Positions 1-5,025 are shown, counted from the first letter of the stretch. The stretch: 5,025 nucleotides of DNA from Actinomycetota bacterium (GCA_023379515.1 JAMCQQ010000313.1:1-5025); one strand, 5' to 3'. Numbers and translations are program-made. The notes: generated by a model not told the origin, from the letters alone.

Positions 1-21
1 TGAACTACGGTTACAGAAAAA
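1..21 (+). repeat. 21-bp exact direct repeat, copy 1 (window edge)
   Basis: Bases 1-21 are identical to 1500-1520, where the same bases form the beginning of alr. The match ends at base 22 (T here, A at 1521). Its left limit is the window edge, so the true length is unknown. In this copy the nnrD frame reads TGA first. A 21-bp identity in 5 kb is far beyond chance. Confidence 0.9.
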
Positions 22-942
22 TATTTTGATAATTATGAAGAGATTTATGAAACCAGCCTCCAGTGGGTTGCAGACAGGCTTCCACTTAAAAAGCCATGGA
101 CCTATAAGCATGAAGTAGGCAAACTTCTTGTAATTGCGGGCTCTATTGGTTTAACAGGGGCTGCCACTATGACATGCCAAGCAGCAATGCGTGCCGGCGC
201 CGGGCTTTTAACTCTTGTGTGCCCGTGGGAACTTAATAGTATTTTTGAAATAAAACTCACAGAAGTTATGACTTATCCTGTCGAACAGACTGACGACATT
301 TCAATTCACATGGAATGTCTTGAAGAAATTATAGAAATTTCAAAAAAATATGATGCTCTTGCCATAGGACCTGGTATTTCAACCAATCCAAGCACAATCT
401 GTCTCGTAAGAGAAATATTGAAAAAAGTAAAAAAGCCGACTGTTCTTGATGCTGACGGACTGCGGGCATTGTATGGTCCAAGGGAAGTCGAAAGTGAGAA
501 TAATTGTGATTTTTCCCATGTCGTTATAACTCCTCATGCCGGAGAGCTTGCTTCGATTTTTGGTAGAGAAAAGATTGCTCTTGAAGACAGGATGGATGCA
601 AATCTGGAAATTGCAAAAAAATATAATCTGGTTTCCGTCCTTAAGGGCGCAGGGACATTAATTACTGAATCTGGCGGCAAAACTTTTATAAATCCTACCG
701 GAAGCTGGGCTCTGGCAACTGCAGGCACCGGTGATATTTTAACAGGTATAATAGGTTCACTTCTGGCACAGGGAATGAGCTTGATAGATGCGGCAGCTTG
801 CGGCGCGTATATACATGGGTTGGCATCAGATATGATGGCGCCTTATACAAGCAAGACCTCCCAGACAGCTACGGATCTTCTTGAAGGAATAAAAAGGGTC
901 TTTCTGGAAATAGAGAAAATTAAGTATGACGATTCATACTAA
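4..942 (+). CDS. nnrD: ADP/ATP-dependent NAD(P)H-hydrate dehydratase domain (5'-incomplete)
   Basis: This is the carbohydrate-kinase-like dehydratase that repairs hydrated NAD(P)H back to NAD(P)H at the expense of ADP or ATP, in the cytoplasm. The whole catalytic domain is visible. It has a glycine-rich start (GKLLVIAGSIGLTGAA, about 118-165), an AIGPGIS loop (361-378), VLDADGL (442-462), ITPHAGELA (526-552), LKGAGTLI (640-663) and the catalytic ATAGTGD segment (715-735). The frame is open from codon 2, but TGA occupies bases 1-3. No ATG, GTG or TTG in frame precedes the ATG at 169, which would cut off the nucleotide-binding start, so 169 is not the true start. About 38 residues before the core look like the linker that joins the NnrE epimerase domain in bifunctional enzymes. 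The missing half probably lies upstream, but a stand-alone dehydratase cannot be excluded. Neighbours CBS and alr follow on the same strand. Confidence 0.92.
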   Translation, partial: TTVTEKYFDNYEEIYETSLQWVADRLPLKKPWTYKHEVGKLLVIAGSIGLTGAATMTCQAAMRAGAGLLTLVCPWELNSIFEIKLTEVMTYPVEQTDDISIHMECLEEIIEISKKYDALAIGPGISTNPSTICLVREILKKVKKPTVLDADGLRALYGPREVESENNCDFSHVVITPHAGELASIFGREKIALEDRMDANLEIAKKYNLVSVLKGAGTLITESGGKTFINPTGSWALATAGTGDILTGIIGSLLAQGMSLIDAAACGAYIHGLASDMMAPYTSKTSQTATDLLEGIKRVFLEIEKIKYDDSY

Positions 943-948
943 AAATAT

Positions 949-987
949 AAATAAAAAATAAATTAAAATAGAACTTATTTTTTATTT
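949..987. other. A/T-only inverted repeat (possible weak terminator or hairpin)
   Basis: The arms 949-961 and 975-987 are perfect 13-bp inverted complements made only of A and T, separated by a 13-nt loop. A run of seven T follows at 985-991. The element lies 6 nt after the nnrD stop and ends 33 nt before the CBS gene. It could act as a weak intrinsic terminator or as an mRNA hairpin between the two genes. With no G:C pairs the stem would be weak, and A/T-rich spacers produce such symmetry easily. Confidence 0.3.
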
Positions 988-1010
988 TTTTAATTTTTAC
1001 ATTAAATATT

Positions 1011-1015
1011 AGGAG
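1011..1015 (+). promoter_or_regulatory. Ribosome binding site of the CBS gene
   Basis: AGGAG lies 5 nt before the ATG at 1021 and fixes that start. An out-of-frame ATG at 1016 leads to a stop after five codons and is not a gene. Confidence 0.8.
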
Positions 1016-1020
1016 ATGAA

Positions 1021-1488
1021 ATGGCTGATTTAACTGCAAAAGAAATCATGAATAAAAAAGTAATCACGATAAAGAAGAATGCTTCAATCAAGGAGCTTTC
1101 TGAATTGCTGGTGGATAATAAAATTAGCGGGGTTCCGGTGCTTGATGAAAATGACGATCTGGCTGGTATAGTTTCTGAAGGTGATATAATAGTCCAGAAT
1201 TCCGACCTTCATTTTCCCAGATATTTCAAACTCCTGGACGCAATTATTTATCTTGAAAGTCTGAACAAGTTTAAAAGGAGCCTGGAGAAGCACCTTGCTA
1301 CAAAAGTTGAGGATATAATGACGGTAAAGGTAAAAACAGTAGATGAGGAAACTCCTGTAAACGAGATAGCCGATATAATGCTGGACAATAGAGTAAACAG
1401 GCTGCCGGTAATGGATAAAAATAATAAACTTGTCGGAATAATCACACGGTCAGACATAGTAAAATCCATGGTTACCGGTAAAAAATAA
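1021..1488 (+). CDS. Tandem CBS-domain protein
   Basis: A 155-residue soluble protein made almost entirely of two CBS domains, which together form a Bateman module that binds adenine nucleotides or related ligands. CBS1 spans about residues 7-60, with ISGVPVLDENDDLAGIVSEGD. CBS2 spans about 96-151, with VNRLPVMDKNNKLVGIITRSD. The aspartates ending SEGD (D55) and TRSD (D145) sit where CBS domains usually contact ribose. About 35 residues between the domains (61-95) form a predicted basic, amphipathic helical insert. No enzymatic or DNA-binding domain is attached, so it probably acts as a ligand sensor for a partner; the partner is unknown. It begins 78 nt after nnrD and ends 10 nt before alr, so co-transcription with alr is likely. 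Family assignment is secure; the ligand and role are not. Confidence 0.93.
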   Translation: MADLTAKEIMNKKVITIKKNASIKELSELLVDNKISGVPVLDENDDLAGIVSEGDIIVQNSDLHFPRYFKLLDAIIYLESLNKFKRSLEKHLATKVEDIMTVKVKTVDEETPVNEIADIMLDNRVNRLPVMDKNNKLVGIITRSDIVKSMVTGKK

Positions 1489-1491
1489 TTT

Positions 1492-1496
1492 AAGGA
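1492..1496 (+). promoter_or_regulatory. Ribosome binding site of alr, unusually close to the start
   Basis: AAGGA is the only Shine-Dalgarno-like match before the ATG at 1499, and just 2 nt separate them. This is shorter than the 5-8 nt seen for the CBS gene and the second small membrane gene. Either initiation is weak and depends on ribosomes finishing the CBS gene, or the sequence at this start has been altered (see the repeat at 1500-1520). Confidence 0.5.
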
Positions 1497-1498
1497 AA

Positions 1499-2686
1499 AT
1501 GAACTACGGTTACAGAAAAAATAAAAGATTTACCAGAATTGAAATTAATTTAAATAATCTCGATTACAACCTGCAGCTTGTCAAATCCCGCCTGGAATCT
1601 CCAAAAGTAAAAATCATGGCTGTGGTTAAATCCAATGCCTATGGGCATGGGCTCGTTGAAATTTCTAAGCAGGCAGTAAAAAGCGGCATTTATGCCCTTG
1701 GAGTGGCCTTTGCTGCTGAGGGCCTTGCCTTGAGGAGGGTAGGGATCAAAGTTCCGATCTATATTCTTGGCGAACCGCCGATGGAAATCATAAATGATGC
1801 TGCCAACAATAATTTCATTTTATGTCTTAATTCATTTGAAAAAGCTAAAGCAATTTCGGAAAAGTGCGGCAATATCGGAAAAAAAATAAAAATTCATATA
1901 AAAGTTAACACGGGCATGAATAGGCTTGGCATTAATTACAGAAATGCTGCAGAAGAAATAGAAAAAATCATTTCGCTTCCAAATCTTGAGGTTGAAGGAA
2001 TATTTACTCATTTTTCTTGTGCCGGAGAAAAAGATGAATCATACACATTGATGCAGTGGAATAAGTTTCAAAATGTAATTGATGCTCTCAAACTAAAAGG
2101 CATAATTCCGCCGATTCTTCATTGTGCCAACAGTGCAGCATTTCTGCGATATAAAAACTTTCATATGGATATGGTAAGGCTGGGAATTACAATTTATGGC
2201 CTTAGTCCTTTTAATGGGTCAGGGGATAAATGGCTGGACCCGGAAATTCTTTCAGTTTTAACAAAGCTAAAACCAGTTCTAAGCTTGAAATCAAAGATAT
2301 CCTTTTTAAAGACACTGCCGTCCGGCGAATCCATTTCATATGGTGCAGCCTTTAAAACGAAAAGGGACAGCCTTATAGCTACAGTGCCAATAGGTTATGC
2401 TGATGGTTATACAAGATTATTTTCGAACAAGTCAAAGGTACTGATTGGTGGACAATTAGCCCCAATAGTAGGCAACATTACCATGGATCATCTTATGATT
2501 GATGTGACAGATATTGCGCTGGGTAGAAGCATTGTAGCTGGTGAGGAAGTGACTTTTATTGGAAACAGCAGTGACAGCAATGAGAAAATTACCGCCGACT
2601 GGCTTGCAGGCTTAATCGGCACTATAAATTACGAAGTTTTATGCATGCTGAAAGATCAGATACCCAGAGTTTATGTAAATACTTAA
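1499..2686 (+). CDS. alr: Alanine racemase
   Basis: A PLP-dependent fold-type III enzyme that interconverts L- and D-alanine in the cytoplasm and supplies D-Ala for peptidoglycan. It is 395 residues, a normal length. The N-terminal TIM barrel carries the PLP lysine K44 in AVVKSNAYGHG, the substrate-side arginine R142 in NTGMNRLG, and conserved THFSCAGE and HCANSAA segments. The C-terminal beta domain carries the second catalytic residue, Y281 in SISYGAAF, then VPIGYADGYTR and NITMDHLMIDVT. All key residues are present, so the enzyme should be active. The start at 1499 gives about 12 residues before the usual first strand (RIEINL), slightly more than typical. The next in-frame ATG lies inside the PLP motif, so no later start works. 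It lies 10 nt after the CBS gene. Confidence 0.97.
   Translation: MNYGYRKNKRFTRIEINLNNLDYNLQLVKSRLESPKVKIMAVVKSNAYGHGLVEISKQAVKSGIYALGVAFAAEGLALRRVGIKVPIYILGEPPMEIINDAANNNFILCLNSFEKAKAISEKCGNIGKKIKIHIKVNTGMNRLGINYRNAAEEIEKIISLPNLEVEGIFTHFSCAGEKDESYTLMQWNKFQNVIDALKLKGIIPPILHCANSAAFLRYKNFHMDMVRLGITIYGLSPFNGSGDKWLDPEILSVLTKLKPVLSLKSKISFLKTLPSGESISYGAAFKTKRDSLIATVPIGYADGYTRLFSNKSKVLIGGQLAPIVGNITMDHLMIDVTDIALGRSIVAGEEVTFIGNSSDSNEKITADWLAGLIGTINYEVLCMLKDQIPRVYVNT
1500..1520 (+). repeat. 21-bp exact direct repeat, copy 2 (start of alr)
   Basis: Identical to bases 1-21. Here it supplies the second and third bases of the alr start codon and codons 2-7 (NYGYRK). The two copies are read in different frames, so they do not encode the same peptide. 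Confidence 0.9.
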
Positions 2687-2737
2687 GTTTGTAAAAATTA
2701 ATCGGATCACCGACCTTATATCGGAAAGAGAGGGACA

Positions 2738-3319
2738 ATGAAAGTTACAGCATTTAATGGAAGCCCAAGAAAAAATGGCAATACCGCAAAAGCCATAGGA
2801 ATAATATTTGAAGCTCTCAATAAAGAGGGAATTGAAACAGAGATTGTCCAGGTTGGTAAAAGCGGCATCAAGCCATGCATAATCTGCTTTAAGTGTAAGG
2901 AAAAAAAGGATGGTTTTTGTTATGGAACAGAGGACGATATTTTAAATGAATGCCTTAAAAAAATGTATGGGTCCGATGGTATTATTATAGGATCGCCGGT
3001 TTATTTTGGCTCACTTACGCCTGAAACCAAGGCTCTTCTTGACCGGACCGGCTACTGCTCAAGGAATGGAGGATTTTTACTTAAGAGAAAGGTTTGCTCC
3101 GGAATTGCCATTGCAAGAAGACAGGGTGCAGGACAGGTTGTTAACCAGATTCAAAATTTATTTGTTTTAAGCCAGAGCATAATTCCCTGCTCTACTTACT
3201 GGAACATGGCTTTAAGCGGTGAAAGCGGCGATATCAATAATGATGAAGAAGGCATAAATACTTTCAGAATTCTTGGCGAGAATATAGCCTGGCTGATAAA
3301 AAAGCTTGCACATAAATGA
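2738..3319 (+). CDS. Iron-sulfur flavoprotein-like / NADPH-dependent FMN reductase family protein
   Basis: A 193-residue cytoplasmic protein with a flavodoxin-like fold, predicted to bind FMN. The N-terminus has the FMN phosphate loop NGSPRKNGNT (residues 7-16), and GSPVYFG (85-91) is the second flavin-contacting loop. Between them are four cysteines, C47, C50, C53 and C61, spaced CX2CX2CX7C. This fits the compact motif of archaeal and bacterial iron-sulfur flavoproteins (Isf), which hold a [4Fe-4S] cluster; 193 residues is also the usual Isf length. Inferred role: electron transfer or reduction of small oxidants such as quinones or oxygen species; the substrate is unknown. Further cysteines (C72, C107, C120, C151) are not part of the motif. 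A GAGG ribosome binding site lies 4 nt before the ATG. It starts 51 nt after alr with no clear promoter or terminator between, so it may be the last gene of that operon. Confidence 0.88.
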   Translation: MKVTAFNGSPRKNGNTAKAIGIIFEALNKEGIETEIVQVGKSGIKPCIICFKCKEKKDGFCYGTEDDILNECLKKMYGSDGIIIGSPVYFGSLTPETKALLDRTGYCSRNGGFLLKRKVCSGIAIARRQGAGQVVNQIQNLFVLSQSIIPCSTYWNMALSGESGDINNDEEGINTFRILGENIAWLIKKLAHK

Positions 3320-3406
3320 AAATGATGATTTCAAAATTACAGGATATCGTGCCAATTTGATGACTGCTAATGCAAGAAAATAGGCTTATTTAAATTGTTG
3401 ATTAAT

Positions 3407-3435
3407 TTGACATAGTTGATAAAAATTCATAATTA
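3407..3435 (+). promoter_or_regulatory. Candidate sigma-70-type promoter
   Basis: A perfect -35 box TTGACA (3407-3412) is followed after 17 nt by TAATTA (3430-3435), a fair -10 box. It lies in the 151-nt space between the flavoprotein and the first small membrane gene, 35 nt before that start. The spacer and surroundings are very A/T-rich, and other -10-like hexamers (TATAAT at 3436 and 3444) are at poor spacing. The remainder of the gap (3320-3406) shows no gene and no convincing terminator. Confidence 0.5.
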
Positions 3436-3442
3436 TATAATT
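3431..3442. repeat. 12-bp perfect palindrome overlapping the candidate -10 region
   Basis: AATTATATAATT reads the same on both strands and covers the -10 area of the candidate promoter. It could be an operator half-site pair for a dimeric regulator, but all bases are A or T and the local sequence is strongly A/T-biased, so chance is a real alternative. Confidence 0.25.
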
Positions 3443-3459
3443 TTATAATCATTTAAACT

Positions 3460-3466
3460 AGGGGGG
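3460..3466 (+). promoter_or_regulatory. G-rich ribosome binding site deciding a TTG start
   Basis: AGGGGGG lies 4 nt before the TTG at 3471. An in-frame TAG at 3459-3461 prevents any earlier start, and the next in-frame ATG (3507) would remove the basic end of the signal peptide. TTG is therefore the best start. Confidence 0.7.
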
Positions 3467-3470
3467 AAAA

Positions 3471-3827
3471 TTGGATAAAAAAACATTAAAAATAATAATA
3501 TCGATAATGAGCCTCATTTTATTAACAACTCTTGCACTGGCTTCCTGCAGTCCGGAAGAAGCAGCGATCGCTGCAGGCAGTACTGCAGTTTGGGCATTTG
3601 CAGGAATATGGATTTTCTTCGTTGCAATCTTCTGGGGTATCGGTATTTTCCTTTTTGTGGTGTGGATTATTATGCTTGTTGATTGTGTGAAACGTGAAAA
3701 CAACGAATTTCCAAATGCCGGTGAAAGTACCAAGACAATGTGGCTATTAATAATTATCCTGGCAGGTGGTGTCGGTGCAATCATTTATTATTTCTTGGTT
3801 AAAAAGAAAGTACCCAGAAAAGCATAA
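3471..3827 (+). CDS. Small PLDc_N-like membrane protein, predicted lipoprotein
   Basis: A 118-residue envelope protein of unknown function. Residues 1-26 form a lipoprotein signal: lysines at 3, 4 and 7, a hydrophobic stretch, then a lipobox LASC with C26 as the likely lipidated residue. A long hydrophobic segment (about 38-70) ends in WIIMLVDCVKR, a short polar loop EFPNAGESTKT follows, and a second helix (about 90-110) runs into KKKVPRKA. The pattern of a helix ending in W-hydrophobic-VDC-basic, a loop, then a K-T-x-W helix ending in GAIIYYFLVKKK resembles the PLDc_N domain, also found alone as a two-helix protein. No HKD phospholipase motif is present, so no enzyme activity is implied. It is paralogous to the next gene and starts with TTG. 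Family assignment is from pattern memory, not a search. Confidence 0.75.
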   Translation: MDKKTLKIIISIMSLILLTTLALASCSPEEAAIAAGSTAVWAFAGIWIFFVAIFWGIGIFLFVVWIIMLVDCVKRENNEFPNAGESTKTMWLLIIILAGGVGAIIYYFLVKKKVPRKA

Positions 3828-3832
3828 AGGAG
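3826..3832 (+). promoter_or_regulatory. Ribosome binding site of the second small membrane gene
   Basis: AAAGGAG overlaps the stop codon of the preceding gene and lies 7 nt before the ATG at 3840. This is a strong site and shows that the two genes are read from one mRNA. Confidence 0.8.
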
Positions 3833-3839
3833 TTAATTA

Positions 3840-4148
3840 ATGACCAGCATATATATTGCCGATATAACGCAAGACGCAACCGCTGCATTTGCAGGTAACG
3901 CTATTGCCGGTTTAGTTGGTTTGTGGGTTTTCCTTATAGTATTAATTAGTTGTATTGCACTTTTCTTTTTTATATTCTGGATAATTATGCTTGTTGATTG
4001 CGTCAGGAGAAAACCGGAAGAATTTCCCGATGGGGGGCAGAATACTAAAACTCTTTGGATAATTCTTTTGACTGTGACATTCTTTTTGGGCAATTCCAGC
4101 GGTATTGCTGCAATAGTGTATTATTTTGTCGTCAAGAGAAAAAAATGA
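3840..4148 (+). CDS. Small PLDc_N-like membrane protein, second paralogue
   Basis: A 102-residue membrane protein of unknown function, paralogous to the gene 12 nt upstream. From W47 to W73 it shares 18 of 27 residues with W65-W91 of that protein, including WIIMLVDCV, EFP and TKT. A short polar N-terminus (1-18) without a lipobox precedes a long hydrophobic segment (about 21-52). A polar loop and a second helix (about 73-97) follow, ending YYFVVKRKK. Before the last helix end it carries about five extra residues (FLGNSSG) compared with its paralogue. The basic C-terminal tail predicts a cytoplasmic end. The stop overlaps the next start (ATGA, 4145-4148), which suggests translational coupling to the ZIP transporter. 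No catalytic motif is seen; a role as partner or accessory subunit of the transporter is speculation. Confidence 0.75.
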   Translation: MTSIYIADITQDATAAFAGNAIAGLVGLWVFLIVLISCIALFFFIFWIIMLVDCVRRKPEEFPDGGQNTKTLWIILLTVTFFLGNSSGIAAIVYYFVVKRKK

Positions 4149-4876
4149 AGATTGCCATCATATATTCATTTTTAGCAGGATTTTCGCTAATCCTGGGTGT
4201 AATTATCGGAACAGTATTTAAAATAAGGCAAAGAATCATTGCTGCAATTATGGCTTTTGGTTCAGGCGTATTAATTTGTGCTCTGACATTTGGCTTAATG
4301 GAGGAAGCTTTTAAGCATGGAGGGTTTGATGCCATTGCCATTGGGTTCCTGATCGGCGGGGTTGTCTTCATAGGCGGAGATTTTTTAGTTCACAGATATG
4401 GCGGCAGAAATTATAAAAAAAAGAAGAATTTTAAAACTGTCAGAGACACTAACGGAAAAGCAATTATTCTTGGAGCAGCTCTTGACGGGATACCTGAATC
4501 AATTGCACTGGGACTGTCGCTTCTGGAAAAAAATGGTATCGGATTATTGATGCTTGCAGCAATCTTCCTTTCAAATCTTCCGGAGAGCATAAGCTCAATT
4601 GATGATTTGAGAAAAGAAGGGATTTCAACAAAGCAGATTTATTTTTCCTGGTCAATCGTCAGCATAAGTTCCATATTTGCTGCAATTTTGAGTTTCTTTT
4701 TTCTAAAAAATATCAGTTTAAATACAAGAGGCATCATCGAAGCTTTTGCATCCGGTGCCATACTTGCAATGCTTGCCGATCAGGAACCCAATGGCAATGG
4801 CATAGAGGGCGGTTACCTGATAGGACTTCTGACTATGCTAGGGTTCTTAACTGCTTTTATACTGTCAAAGTTATAA
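4145..4876 (+). CDS. ZIP-family metal transporter, divergent type
   Basis: A 243-residue integral membrane protein with about eight hydrophobic segments (roughly 3-23, 30-51, 61-81, 105-127, 130-150, 166-188, 194-211, 222-241), the ZIP layout. ZIP proteins move zinc or other divalent metals into the cytoplasm. Helix 4 carries ALDGIPESIALGLSLL (D114, P117, E118) and helix 5 carries FLSNLPESISS (N144, P146, E147). These match the paired PEG metal-site helices of ZIPs, but the usual helix-4 His-Asn is Asp-Gly and PEG is PES in both helices. I recall a group of actinobacterial ZIP-like proteins with a similar DG-PES motif. The loop between helices 3 and 4 is lysine-rich (YKKKKNFK), not histidine-rich. 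The start at 4145 overlaps the upstream stop by four bases; the longer frame from 4055 would only read through that gene. Metal specificity is unknown. Confidence 0.85.
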   Translation: MKIAIIYSFLAGFSLILGVIIGTVFKIRQRIIAAIMAFGSGVLICALTFGLMEEAFKHGGFDAIAIGFLIGGVVFIGGDFLVHRYGGRNYKKKKNFKTVRDTNGKAIILGAALDGIPESIALGLSLLEKNGIGLLMLAAIFLSNLPESISSIDDLRKEGISTKQIYFSWSIVSISSIFAAILSFFFLKNISLNTRGIIEAFASGAILAMLADQEPNGNGIEGGYLIGLLTMLGFLTAFILSKL

Positions 4877-4919
4877 AAATATTCATATAAATTATTTTGC
4901 ATTGAAGTTTAGGAAAAGG

Positions 4920-5025
4920 TTAAATATTACTTAGACTAGAACTCGGCTTACAGACTAACTCCACAAAATTTAAGCCAAATTCCTTGAAGAATTTATCAAA
5001 AAATAATCCAGACCAGTCTTGCAAT
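4920..5025 (-). CDS. Possible 3' end of a convergent gene (partial, unidentified)
   Basis: On the minus strand one frame is open from the window edge to a TAA at 4922-4920. It gives 34 residues, beginning LQDWSGLFFDKFFKEFG and ending KPSSSLSNI. The two other minus frames meet stops after about 9 and 17 codons. The residue mix looks protein-like (a hydrophobic/charged stretch, then a polar tail), and a convergent gene here would explain the non-coding + strand after the ZIP gene. I do not recognise the family. The short length keeps confidence low. The 43-nt space to the ZIP stop shows no clear terminator hairpin. Confidence 0.3.
   Translation of the reverse strand, partial: LQDWSGLFFDKFFKEFGLNFVELVCKPSSSLSNI

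Noticed and set aside
169..942. ATG at 169 as the start of the dehydratase gene
   Set aside because: It would remove the conserved KLLVIAGSIGLTGAA segment that begins the fold, and no Shine-Dalgarno sequence precedes it.
1084..1469. Minus-strand frames opposite the CBS gene
   Set aside because: Shadows of a clear two-domain CBS gene with a good start; no ribosome binding sites or recognisable motifs.
2702..2713. TCGG-ATCA-CCGA hairpin between alr and the flavoprotein gene
   Set aside because: The stem has only four base pairs and no T-run follows, so it is not a credible terminator.
2689..2721. Possible promoter TTGTAA...TTATAT before the flavoprotein gene
   Set aside because: The spacing is 21 nt and neither box is a good match.
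3316..3360. 14-codon frame overlapping the flavoprotein stop by ATGA, followed by a 7-codon frame at 3360
   Set aside because: Both are very short, lack their own ribosome binding sites and show no recognisable sequence; random in A/T-rich spacer.
3458..4093. Two minus-strand open frames opposite the small membrane genes
   Set aside because: They mirror two convincing + strand genes with ribosome binding sites; their similar composition only reflects the paralogy of the sense strands.
4055..4147. Longer N-terminus of the ZIP protein starting at 4055
   Set aside because: It overlaps the second small membrane gene by 94 bases in another frame and encodes an atypical polar, Cys-rich tail; the ATG at 4145 gives a normal first helix and an ATGA overlap.
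1..5025. CRISPR array, tRNA, rRNA, insertion sequence or attachment site
   Set aside because: No regularly spaced repeats, no tRNA-like cloverleaf, no transposase or integrase and no terminal inverted repeats were seen on either strand.

Overview
The window is A+T-rich bacterial DNA with tightly packed genes, nearly all on the + strand, and good Shine-Dalgarno sequences. The organism cannot be named. Alanine racemase indicates a peptidoglycan-making bacterium. The nnrD-CBS-alr order and the ZIP subtype resemble what I know from Gram-positive-type lineages (Clostridia-like or deep actinobacterial groups), but that is inference.

Region 1 (1-2686) is a housekeeping cluster. It starts with the C-terminal part of the NAD(P)H-hydrate repair enzyme, an ADP/ATP-dependent dehydratase that is 5'-incomplete. 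A two-CBS-domain protein follows, then alanine racemase (alr). Region 2 (2738-3319) is a small flavoprotein with the compact cysteine motif of iron-sulfur flavoproteins. It lies 51 nt after alr and may be co-transcribed with it.

Region 3 (about 3400-4876) looks like a separate transcription unit. A plausible sigma-70-type promoter sits in a 151-nt gap. It is followed by two tandem paralogous small membrane proteins related to the PLDc_N type, the first a predicted lipoprotein with a TTG start. The second overlaps by ATGA a divergent ZIP-family metal transporter whose usual metal-site residues are changed. The three genes probably make a small envelope module; its function is unknown. At the right edge, the last codons of a possible convergent minus-strand gene run out of the window.

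Two points need care. The first 21 bases of the window are an exact copy of the start of alr (1500-1520), and the first gene has an in-frame TGA at its first codon with no canonical start before its conserved core. Together these suggest either a chimeric contig end or an unusual short duplication. The most interesting biology is the duplicated membrane-protein pair coupled to the variant ZIP transporter. The rest is ordinary housekeeping content.
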